Below, piece after piece: positions 11,212 to 21,036 of a stretch of 64,000 nt of DNA (positions within the stretch are counted from its first letter, which is position 1; every line of letters starts with the position of its first letter). The position numbers and the translations under genes were made by a program. The stretch spans positions 869,854 to 933,853 of the forward strand of contig NW_012236523.1 of NCBI RefSeq assembly GCF_000787575.1. The letters run 5' to 3'. The stretch is from Acytostelium subglobosum LB1 (lineage: Eukaryota; Evosea; Eumycetozoa; Acytosteliales; Acytosteliaceae). The notes under the pieces were generated by a model. That model saw only the letters and a list, made by a program, of their open reading frames with translations, was not told where the DNA came from and searched no databases.

Positions 11212-12575
11212 ATAAACTAGTTTATACCCATTAGGTTATTTATCCAGATATATTGCTAATCTATTCCATTAATGAATTAGTTCAATATCGTTCACTTTGT
11301 TCTTCGTATTGATGTCCCTTCTTTATCCATTACTGCTTTGCCCTGTTTAATATCTCTGTCCATCCATCCAATATATCCCTTCTTCAAGTCGTAAACGAAG
11401 ATGACGTGTTCTAGAATACCATCAAGCTCGAACTTTGACGAGGTGTCGATCAAACTTTGTCGATAACTGGATATTGTCAGTTATCCACCAAATGATATAT
11501 ACATTGGTCGCGCACTATTCTTGCAACAACAAGAAAGATAAACCAATAACTGCCATCGACCTATGATCAATAGATAGATCCACGACTGACTGTACATGCA
11601 TGCCCAAATGATGATGCTAGCAATGTCCGTAAAGGTCGCTTTACCAACCATCACCTTGATGCATTGATTCATTGATTGATTAGATTGACTAGATGGTACA
11701 GGATGCCATGACATCCATGGATGAAGGGTATTGGTCCTCGCTAGAATGAATGAATGTATTTCTATCAATGAAATGAACATTAATGAATGTGTTGAACTTT
11801 GAACATGAGATCTGACCTCTCGGAATGCATTCCGAAGAGTATCTCTGTGTTCTATTTATTCTTTAGCGTGTCGATAAAAGTGCAAAGAACTTTCTTTTGT
11901 TGTTTATCAAGCATCGGAATTATCTGCAAACATTTCAATCGTTGAAGATCTTTTTCCCAACACACACAATGTAAAGCATTCACTGCATCAAAGTGTGATG
12001 GTACCTGCCATAAATCACACAATACGGGACCTATGAGCAAAGATGGATAATTATAAACCAACAACAAAAGTAGTTGTATGCATTACCGTTGTCAGTGGTC
12101 CAAAACGAGAAGCCTCTCTGATCCAACAAACAATTAATTCGATTTTTTATTGGGGGCTCGTTTTCGTCCTCTATGTTTATGTGTGTGTTGTATCGAATGA
12201 GGACGATGACAACAAACAAGGGGAGAGTGGGAATGTGGGGTATCATGGGATGGGCTTCGGGCCACAATGTCATAAGCCGCGGACAGTCAGTCCTTGCATG
12301 CTTACTGGCCCACTTGTGTGTTGTTAAGAGGACAGTGAGTGATGGATGGATCTGTTAGTCCACCTCTAAATTGAGCTCCAACACTACAACAACAACAACA
12401 TTACATAGGATAGGCTTAAGGGTATGGGGGATCTGGGTGGTCCTAACTCTAGGACCCACATCATTCATTGAACATGACTAACTATTCTTATTCAACAAGT
12501 ATCTCAATCAATCATATTTATACTTATACTTATACTATTACTATCTCTTTTACATAAATAATAAATAAAGAATAA
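11212..12575. other. 1.36-kb spacer with decayed coding traces
   Basis: Between nacA and the aminotransferase. Besides the aspartic-protease-like remnant at 11330-11510, the minus strand at 11852-12067 reads a 71-residue stretch with DAVNALHCVCWEKDLQRLK that looks coding-like but matches nothing I know. A small hairpin (gtggtcct / aggacccac) lies near 12448-12470. No intact gene is seen. Confidence 0.45.
11330..11510 (-). pseudogene. Remnant of a pepsin-type (A1) aspartic protease C-terminus
   Basis: The minus strand reads ARPMYISFGG, a stop, then LTISSYRQSL, and after FELDGILEH the phrase VIFVYDLKKGYIGWMDRD. In A1 proteases the last strand reads ILGxxFLxxYYVVYDLxxxxIGW/FA, and the preceding P-x-(I/L)-x-F-G segment has the right spacing. 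No catalytic Asp-Thr-Gly or upstream lobe is found nearby, and the stop interrupts the reading. I infer a dead fragment of a host protease gene. The similarity is short and may be partly chance. Confidence 0.4.
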
Positions 12576-13799
12576 ATGGAGCCAATTGAAGAAATGTCAT
12601 TGTGGAGTGGAGTGCCACAGGCACCAGTCGACCCAATCTACAGTGTGTCGCTGGCTTATAAGGCTGATACTCATCCACAAAAGGTGGATGTGTCGGTGGG
12701 CGCCTACAGATGCCCAGGCGGAAAGCCCTTCGTCATGAAATGTATCTACGAAGCCGAGAAGCGCCTGCTGGGCGCCAACAAGGAGTACTTGCCAATCGAC
12801 GGCATCTGCGACTTCAACAGAAACAGCGCCGAGCTTCTGTTTGGCGACGCCATGAAGGGCCACGAGAAGCGCATGGTCACCGTGCAGGCGCTGTCGGGCA
12901 CGGGCGCCCTGCGTCTGGGCGTCATCTTCATCCGCAAGTACCTGCCCGCCGGAACCATCGTGTACGCCTCGCGCCCCACCTGGACCAACCACCACAACAT
13001 CTGCAAGGAGTCGGGCGTGCCATCCGCCGAGTACGCCTACTACGACACCAAGAACAGCCGTCTCGACTTTGACGGCATGATGCGCGATATTGAGAACGCG
13101 CCCAATGGCTCGGTCTTCATCCTGCATCTGTGCGCACACAACCCAACCGGCTGCGACCCCACTCGCGAGCAATGGGAGGCCATTGCCGACTTGATGGCCA
13201 AGAAGAGACACATCCCCTTCATGGACTGCGCCTACCAGGGCTACGCCAGTGGCGACCTCGACAACGACGCCTTCTCGGCCCGTCTGTTCTTTGAGCGCGG
13301 CTTCGAGCTGCTCTCGGCCCAGTCCTACTCCAAGAACTTTGGCCTGTACGGCGAGCGTGCTGGCGCCCTCACCATCGTCTCCAAGAAGGCAGACAACATC
13401 CCAAGAATGCTCTCACAGCTCAAGATGGATATCCGTGCCATGTACTCCTCCCCACCCACTCACGGCGCCCGTCTGGTCGCCACCATCCTGGCCGACCCCG
13501 AGCTGCGCGCTCTCTGGGTCACCGAGCTCAAGGAGATGTCTGGCCGCATCAGAGAGATGCGACAAGCACTGTTAGATGCCCTCAAGGAGAGGAATGTGCC
13601 AGGCGATTGGACTCACATCACCTCCCAGATTGGCATGTTCACCTATACAGGTCTGAACCCAGCCCAGGTCAAGCTGCTGGTCGAGAAGTACCACATCTAC
13701 TTGCTGAGTAGTGGTCGTGTCAGCGTTGCCGGTTTGAATCACAACAACGTTGCCTACGTTGCCGATGCCATTGCCGATGCTGTTGCCAATGTTCAATAA
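12576..13799 (+). CDS. Aspartate aminotransferase, probably cytosolic
   Basis: PLP enzyme exchanging amino groups between aspartate/oxaloacetate and glutamate/2-oxoglutarate (class I, subgroup alpha). Single exon of 407 residues, normal for the family. The PLP-binding lysine lies in QSYSKNFGLYGER (Lys about 253). Other signatures are SGTGALRLG (phosphate-cup region), the substrate/PLP segment HLCAHNPTGCDPT, and RVSVAGLN near the C-terminus with the family's substrate-binding region. It starts directly with MEPIEEMSLWSGVPQAPVDPI, with no leader, so a cytosolic form is more likely than the mitochondrial one. Very GC-rich third positions suggest high expression. Its 3' end converges on the WD40 gene 100 bases away. 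Confidence 0.95.
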   Translation: MEPIEEMSLWSGVPQAPVDPIYSVSLAYKADTHPQKVDVSVGAYRCPGGKPFVMKCIYEAEKRLLGANKEYLPIDGICDFNRNSAELLFGDAMKGHEKRMVTVQALSGTGALRLGVIFIRKYLPAGTIVYASRPTWTNHHNICKESGVPSAEYAYYDTKNSRLDFDGMMRDIENAPNGSVFILHLCAHNPTGCDPTREQWEAIADLMAKKRHIPFMDCAYQGYASGDLDNDAFSARLFFERGFELLSAQSYSKNFGLYGERAGALTIVSKKADNIPRMLSQLKMDIRAMYSSPPTHGARLVATILADPELRALWVTELKEMSGRIREMRQALLDALKERNVPGDWTHITSQIGMFTYTGLNPAQVKLLVEKYHIYLLSSGRVSVAGLNHNNVAYVADAIADAVANVQ

Positions 13800-13900
13800 A
13801 CATTAACCAAACAATCATTTATGTATCCCTCTCTCTCTTACTTCCTTTGTCTTTGAACGAATGATTCACTTTGATTGATTGAGCGTGAACAGACAGGGGA

Positions 13901-16148
13901 CTATGGCATTTTATTGTAGACAAGAATGGAACCGGACGTGTCTGTGGCCACCAAGCAGTAGTTGCCTTGGCTGGCGCCAGTGCTGTTCTGTGCCAATGCT
14001 CGGGAAAAGACTGTTGCCGTAATGGGCTTGTTCAACGCAGTAAAGAACTCGCAAGACTCAATAGTCAGTCTCTTGTCATTGTTGTGATGATGGTGTTGTG
14101 GTGGAAGCTCGGTGACATTGTCCCACAGGTAGATATTATGGTCCTCACTACCTATCACTATGGACTTGTTGTCTGGGGATACCGTTGGCTTGACTTGGTA
14201 GTTCTCCAAATGCATGCCCTTGTACTTGCATATACGCTTGAAATCCTTCAATGCGAACTGGCGTATACTTGAGTCGTCTGAACTGACAAGTATCTATTGA
14301 TTGATTGATTGAGTTAGTGAGTGATCGAATGATTGAATGGCCATGGTCCATCGTCTTAACTTACACTTTGATCGTTTGAAGGACTCGATACAAGGCAGAC
14401 ACCGGTGATCTTGGGTCCTTTTGCTTTGCCCTTGATGTTGAACTTGGTGACCAACTCCAACGTGGACTGATTGTAGACAATGACATTGCCCAGATGGGAT
14501 GTGACAATGACATAGTTGTATGGCTGGGGACAGGTGTTGATAGTTGTAATGAACTCGCCCACTTGCGTCTCGGCAATGGGCTGATTCTTCTCGATTGACC
14601 ATCTCCTGATGCATCCATCCAAGGTTGATGTTAGGAACATTGATTCAGACTGTAAGAGTGGGAGTGATTGGTTAGTGGACATGTCTCGGCGCATAGTGTA
14701 TCGGATATAGAGTGACGACTTACAATGTCCAGACTTAATGAAACGACAATATCATTGTGCTCGAAAGTCTTGGTGCATTCGTTTGATCGCAGATCCCAAA
14801 GCTTGACCTTGGTGTCGATCGAGGAGGTGAGCAATCGGTGATTGTTCAACCATTTGATGTCGAGGATGTGGCCAGTGTGTCCTGACAGTTGGGCGATGGG
14901 CTTGCTATTGAATGGTCCGTCGTCGCCGTCCTCCTTGTCGGGCGACGACTGAACAACGTTATTGGAGTCGGCGCGTTGCCAAACACGCAGAATACCATCT
15001 GAGCCGCCCGTGGCCAGAAGGGTGCCATCAGGGCTGATGTCCACGGCCCATATCGATCCATTGTGTGCGCCATTTATCGTTTGGACCAGTTGATAGCTTG
15101 AGGACAGTAGCTTCTCCTTGGATCTTCTCCTATGATGGCCGCCACCACTACTGCTGCCAACACCACCATTGCCGCTGCCCGAACTGTTGCTGATACCGCC
15201 ACTGCTGTGGAGACTCTTGAACCATCGAGACACGCGACCACCTTCACTCCTCTCGGTGGTACTATGTTGTTGTTGTTCAATGTTACAACTACTTGACAAT
15301 GTTGGAGACTCGCCACTGCTGGTCAAAGAGGTGGAGGAGGTGATGGTTGTGCTCTCTGAGTGTCTCTTGAGGAGCTTGCGAAGACGGCTCTCATGGCTTG
15401 GATGTGAGGGTCCAGTCACAAGTTGGGGTGTCTGCTCTTCTGGCTGTGGCTGGCTGATGTCCAGTCTTGTCATTTCCTTGCTGCTGGAGAATAGATGATG
15501 CAGCTCATCCTTCTTGGACTTGATAATATGCAGTACTTTGGAGTTACGTTTAGATGACTTGATCGAAGTTGATGATGACGAGGATGAGGTGGAAGATGAA
15601 GAAGAGTTGGAGTTTGAACTTGATATTGAGATTGATGAAGTGGAAGGCGATGTACGATGATTATGTAATGAATGAGTGCTCAATGTTGGTGAGGAAGATG
15701 GCGAAGAGTTTGGTGTGGATGATGATGAGCTACTGATTGGTGGAGAGCAAGACATGCTACTCTGTTGGAAGTTTAACGATATTGATGATGTATATGATGA
15801 AGATGTTGTAGATGATATAGTTGATTGAGATGATTGTGTTTGTGGCTGTGACTGTGGCAGTGGCTGTTGCAGTTGTGGTACCTGTCGAGGACCACCACGA
15901 GGCGAGGCCAATGGAGTATTATTGCTATTGCTATTGTTACTGGTTGTTGCCCATGAGGGGTTGGTCTCAAGGGCATCGTAGAAGATGTCATCTTCATCGT
16001 CATCGTCACCTCTCGAGTATAGACTACCTGAGCTATGATGCTCTGTATTCTTATACATCATTGTCGAATGAAAGTGTTGAATGCCGTTATCCCTTGAGCC
16101 ACTATTGCTCAGACCACTTGATTGATAGCTTAATGTTGTCGTTGCCAT
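13901..16148 (-). CDS. WD40-repeat protein, WDR44-like
   Basis: Three minus-strand exons: 16148-14724, 14649-14365, 14293-13901, phase 0, 700 residues. The first 340 residues are Ser/Thr/Asn-rich, low complexity and presumably disordered. The rest is a WD40 propeller: INGAHNGSIWAVDISPDGTL...ILRVW, LSGHTGHILDIKW...VKLWD, FEHNDIVVSLSLD...IRRWS, EFITTINTCPQPYNYV, GPKITGVCLV...IRQFAL and VSPDNKSIVIGSEDHNIYLWD. The order and wording (GAH..IW start, KITG repeat, GSED..IYLW end) match WDR44, a Rab11-binding endosomal protein of animals. The Rab-binding part is not recognisable in the disordered N-terminus, so the Rab11 link is inference. Confidence 0.8.
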
Positions 16149-17453
16149 ATTTCCCCTCTCTATATCTCTATCTATTCTCTATTTATAAATGTATATATAT
16201 TGTTATTGTGCTATTATTATTACTATGATTGGATTAAACGATTGATCGATGGATTGATTTGATTGATTGGTTGACTACTACTGTGTAGTGTGTACGTATG
16301 AAGTATGAGTATGAGTATGGGTATGAGTACTTATGATGCAATTATGATGGAGGTATGGTGATGATGTCGATGTCAAATAAACACAATGACCATTGTCACT
16401 GTTGCTTCTATCTTGTTTGGTTGTTACGATCGTCGCGACTCTCTTCTACTCTCTTTGCAACACAACAAACAAACAAACAAACAACGAAGACAACTCACAC
16501 CAACACTTCTCCACCAACAACACACTGTTGCTAGCCGGTGATCCTAATCCTAATCCTATCCCTTGTTGTCCAAGGGGTAGTTGATATAAGAAGGTATTAT
16601 GATGTAGTTGTGTGTGTGTTGTGTGTATGTGTGATTAATTGATTATGTGATGGGCTCTGCGTCGAATGTGTTTAGCGACAGAGTGATGAGTGATGTTTTT
16701 GGTGTGTGATGTTGTCGAATCAATGACGCTCCATCTCATCATTCCACCATTGAGCTCCAAAAAAATCCAATCTTCCCTGGATAGTTGCGTTCAAATTTCT
16801 TTGGAACTTTTACGATTGGTTGTTGATGGTGATTGATTGACGTTTTTTGTTATGGGTTTGTTGAAGATGGTCCGTTTTGATACAATTGTTGTCCATCTTT
16901 GGTTTAAGTACATCTTATTTGAGTCCATAAATACATTTCATTCTTTCGTCCAAAACAATGACATCATCTTTATCCATCATCCAATCAATAACTAAATTGT
17001 TTGATCATTATCAATCAAACTTACATATAATATTCTTTATCTGTATCTGTGTGTTTGTTTTCGGAGTTATCTGTATCAGTTTGTTTGTTTAAGTAATATA
17101 TTTAAGAGACGACAATCTCATTTTTGATTGATTAATTTATATTCGTATCTCTCTTTGGTTCCTAGGAATGCCAATTTGGGATAGACCACCCCCCTTCCTT
17201 GTAATCAATGTCGGGTGAGACCAAGATGGAATCGAATCCTAAAAACTGAAGAACTCATTGGTGGGTGTCACATCGATCAAATAATCAACCAACCGGAAAA
17301 ATATATATATTATTTATTTGTTATCGTATTCCATATGGACATCCAAACAATGAACGAGGTACTGGATGGTTGTTGTCATTAATATTAACATCTATCAACA
17401 ATCTTTGTATACAAATTCAAGAATTACTTGTTTGTCAAGGACAACTCCACAGA
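16149..17453. other. 1.3-kb spacer between the WD40 gene and the F-box/FNIP gene
   Basis: AT-rich spacer with TG/GT runs and ATTGATTGA repeats, probably the promoter of the minus-strand WD40 gene at its left end. A run of five purine-free AACAAACAAACAAAC units lies near 16465. An 8-base match to the dictyostelid upstream element DUSE (accCATAA type, minus strand near 16848-16855) is followed by no recognisable snRNA. No gene is supported. Confidence 0.45.
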
Positions 17454-19409
17454 TCACTCTACTTTGAGTCCAACTAATTCGGTCGCCTTGCATACATAGC
17501 CCTCAAGGTTATGTGAGAGAACCAGTACATAGATGTTATCCAACATCCTTATAGTTGTACACAATGTTGTTCCGTAGTTGTAGCCCAACATCATTATGTT
17601 GTCAATGTTTGGACAATAAGGGAAACCAACCTTGTTTCTTAGGAATGCCATTGGTTCATATGGAAACACAATGAGTTCGAGACAATCGACGTGGGCCAGT
17701 ACACTCTGCTTGACCTTTTGAATGTGTAGTGACAATCTGGACAGTCCTGCTGGCAGTGCGTCAACAGCCAGCGATTGTGTAAACCTTGCACCAAATGTAA
17801 GCCATTTGATTGAGTTTGGTAGTGTCCCAACTTGTATTGGTTGATTATAGTCACGTCCAAACTTTAAACGAGTTAATGATGAAGGTAGCATGCCAGGTGT
17901 AATCCTTTGATCGAATGCAAAGCCGAATGACAGGCTGGTTAGACCCATTGGCAGGAGACCTGGCGGGAGTGGTCGGTCGAATGAATAGCCAAAGACAATT
18001 TTCTGGAGTGATGTAGGGAGTGATCCAGGCATCAGTGGATGTGAGAATGAACTACTCCTCATGTCCAATTTTCTTAGAGTTGATGGAAGTACACCTGGGT
18101 TCAAAGGTTGATTGTAGAATGTGCCAAGCGATATCTTGGTGAGTGCTGGAGGTAGCATTCCAACTCCAATCAATTGATTAAATGTTGGTCCAATCGAAAG
18201 GCGGGTCAACGATGCAGGGAACAGCGATGGCGCCATCCCTCCACCAACAGCTGGTGTATCTGTAACAGTGTTTCTAAGTTCACAACTCAGCTTTGTCAAT
18301 GAGTGGGGCAGTGTGGTGATTGTCACTGGATGTTGGTACTGTTCGCCAAGGCATAGAGTACGTAGTGTTTGAGGAAGAATACCATGGTGTCCAAGTGATT
18401 GATTAAAACGATTGCCAAACTTCAACATTGTTAGGCTGCTTGGTAGTGTGCCTGGCGCCAGTTGCTGGTCAAACATCGAACCAAACACAAGTTCGGTTAA
18501 ACTTGCTGGCAATACATTATGAGTAATTGGTTGGTTGTATTCCTTTCCAAACTCTAGTGACAACAGAGACCGAGGCAGTACACCAATGGTTATCTGTCGA
18601 TTGAATAATGCCTTAAAGACAAGTGTGCGCAATGATGGAGGGAGTACATCTTGACCAATCTGTTTGTTATACTTGTGACCCATTGTTAGAGATGTGATTG
18701 ATGGAGGCAGCACGCCTGGTAGGAGTGGCTGTTTGAACATGGTGCTCAGGGTCAACGATGTGAGCGACGCAGGGAGGACTGATAGTTGCTGGCCCCCAGA
18801 AGTAACCTGGAGTGTGCAGTTGAATGCACTGCCAAGTGAGAGACTGAGCAGACGGCATGGCAACGTACCGACCGCAAAGTTACGATTGAATGTTGAGTTG
18901 GGAGGGAACTCTAGGCATGTCAGTGTTTGGGGTAGGACGCCTGTGTTGATCAACATGTTAAAGCCAGTGCCAAAGGTGAGACGTGTCAACCCCTCTGGCA
19001 GTCGATACAGTAACTTCTGATTGAATGCATCGCCAAAGCGTAAACAAGTGATAGTCTTTGGCAATTGCCATTGATAAGTAATGTCGTGGTCACAAACATA
19101 TTGAGTGATAGTAGGTCTGTGTATATTGTTAATGTTATTGTTGTTGGTGTTGACAATGATGAGTGAGTGATCAATGTCGTCTGACAATGGCGGTGGTGGA
19201 GGTGGCGTGGTGTACAGAATGAATAAGTTCAATGCATGGTTGGATTGTTGGGGCCAGGAGTCTGGCGTGTTGATGTCTATGGATAGACGTGCATAACAAT
19301 ATCTGTCTGCAAAGAGTCGACGACTGACCAATGCCACACATACAACATCAGCATTGTCATCCAAATAGTCAACAATATGTTTCAATAATATATGTGGCAA
19401 TGTATCCAT
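17454..19409 (-). CDS. F-box / FNIP-repeat protein
   Basis: Single-exon gene of 651 residues from the ATG at 19407-19409. The frame is open further upstream, but that part reads through CAATCAAT spacer repeats (NQSTQHN, NHKQTNKQTN), so the later start is chosen. Residues 1-45 form an F-box-like helix set (MDTLPHILLKHIVDYLDDNADVVCVALVSRRLF), expected to bind SKP1 in an SCF ubiquitin ligase. A His/Asn linker follows, then about 18-20 FNIP repeats with the pattern LPxSLTxLxFGxxFNQPI, which would bind substrates. The C-terminal 90 residues lose the repeat. It is an intact relative of the disrupted gene at 4108-6400. Function as a substrate receptor is inferred from the domain pair. Confidence 0.85.
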   Translation of the reverse strand: MDTLPHILLKHIVDYLDDNADVVCVALVSRRLFADRYCYARLSIDINTPDSWPQQSNHALNLFILYTTPPPPPPLSDDIDHSLIIVNTNNNNINNIHRPTITQYVCDHDITYQWQLPKTITCLRFGDAFNQKLLYRLPEGLTRLTFGTGFNMLINTGVLPQTLTCLEFPPNSTFNRNFAVGTLPCRLLSLSLGSAFNCTLQVTSGGQQLSVLPASLTSLTLSTMFKQPLLPGVLPPSITSLTMGHKYNKQIGQDVLPPSLRTLVFKALFNRQITIGVLPRSLLSLEFGKEYNQPITHNVLPASLTELVFGSMFDQQLAPGTLPSSLTMLKFGNRFNQSLGHHGILPQTLRTLCLGEQYQHPVTITTLPHSLTKLSCELRNTVTDTPAVGGGMAPSLFPASLTRLSIGPTFNQLIGVGMLPPALTKISLGTFYNQPLNPGVLPSTLRKLDMRSSSFSHPLMPGSLPTSLQKIVFGYSFDRPLPPGLLPMGLTSLSFGFAFDQRITPGMLPSSLTRLKFGRDYNQPIQVGTLPNSIKWLTFGARFTQSLAVDALPAGLSRLSLHIQKVKQSVLAHVDCLELIVFPYEPMAFLRNKVGFPYCPNIDNIMMLGYNYGTTLCTTIRMLDNIYVLVLSHNLEGYVCKATELVGLKVE

Positions 19410-21036
19410 TCGTTCATTCGTTTGTTTGTTTGTTTGTTTGTGATTGTTTGATTGATTGCTTCCTTGCTTTCTTGTGTTGATTGCGTTGTGTTGTGTTGAT
19501 TGATTGATTGAATGACACTTTCTCGTGTGTCTTTGTGTGTGCAATGGATCAATGACATGTCCTTCAATTACTTCATTCAATTTGTCAATGAATCTTTGGT
19601 TATCTAACCCAACACGCACACATCATCTTCTCCAATTCAATGATAAGAGTTGGACGTGTCAATCATTGACATTGACAATGTCATTGTCAATGCAAGTGAT
19701 GTGTGTGGTGTGGTGTGGGATCTGTATCTCTTCAAACATACACATACACACACACAAACACACCTGACGTTCATAAGGGTTGTAGAATTGGGTAGCGGTC
19801 CTAATATGTCTACAGATAATTTAAATATCTTTATGTGGACTGGTGTCTTAGGATGGGGTCAAGATGTCACTCTTATTCTATCATTGTTAGGTCGGTATGA
19901 GTAAAGAGGGGGGGGCGATTCTTCCACGTTCCGTCCCTTAGCATCCAATCACCCACGCACTACCCAATTCGTGTTCCACAACACCAAACTAAACAAAATA
20001 TTTAAATTAATATTTTAAAACAATTCTTTGGTGAATGTTAGTGAAGGAGGAGATGAGTGTGTTGTTGTCCCGCTCACTCACACACAAACACGCATCGCGA
20101 GTGATAGGGTAAGCCTTTTAATGGTTTAGACTCAATCGATCAGTCACACATCAATCTCTACACTATTATCTGTACACTTATACATACAAATAATTATAAA
20201 TAGATATATATATTTATATATTCAAAGAATATAGCAATCAAGATCAAACAGTTATACATACATCATTCATTCAATCATTCAACAATCAAACAAACAATCA
20301 AAAAAAAATAAGAAAGAGCAAGTCTTATCCTCCTCCCTTCCCCTTCCCCTCCTCCTCCATTTCCTCCTCGTATTCCTCTTCCACTTCATACCTCTTCACT
20401 TCACTTCAATCATTCAATCAATCAACATCTTCCCTTCCCTCCTCCTCCCCTGCCTCACATTCACACCTTCACCACCACGTCACCTTTGATCGATCAATCA
20501 ACACAACCACTCACTCTTGGATTATTACCATCACCTGATCGATCAAATCAACACAAATATTCATTACCACCCCCTACTCCTCCTCCTCTCCTCCTCCCTC
20601 AACTTCAACTTCAACTTCCCAACTACTACTACTGCTACTTCCTGCTCCATCGTTGAACACATTCGTTGTTTAATTGATTGATTGTTTGATTGATTAATTG
20701 TCTGTTTGTGATTGATTGATTGATCACTGCGTTGTTTTGTCCTATAATAAATATGCAAGCACTGCTACAGTCTTGTGTTATCCACCAAACAATACCTTTT
20801 GTGTTGCCAAACATCCATCCATCCAACCACATCCATCCAACCATGCAACCACTGACACCTGACCCCCTTTAATGATGAGTCGTCGACTAACCCTTGCCAC
20901 CTTAAATGTCTTATACTCTCTCTCTCTCTCTTCTTCTTCTCCATATTCTTATTCCATTCAATTCCATTCCCTACCAACTGGAACTGTACTTACTACCTGG
21001 CTACCAACATCCGAGTAGAAGTAATCCACAACAACC
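19410..21036. other. 1.6-kb spacer, promoter region of the copper ATPase and FNIP genes
   Basis: Divergent promoter region. It contains a near-perfect 23-base palindrome at 19670-19692 (arms cattgacaatg and cattgtcaatg around one T), an 11-bp inverted repeat (gaattgggtag near 19786-19796 with its complement near 19957-19967), an 8-G run near 19910, and a strongly pyrimidine-rich tract at about 20328-20640 (repeated tcctcc/cttcc). A TATATATATTTATATA stretch lies near 20205-20220. No coding gene is seen. Confidence 0.5.

Noticed and set aside
16780-16860. snRNA gene behind a DUSE-like word on the minus strand
   Set aside because: A U-rich, Sm-like stretch follows, but no U1, U2, U4, U5 or U6 signature is present and the short words are expected by chance.
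19407-19619. Upstream ATG at 19619 as start of the F-box/FNIP protein
   Set aside because: The added 70 residues translate spacer-type CAATCAAT repeats; the F-box begins at the ATG at 19407-19409.
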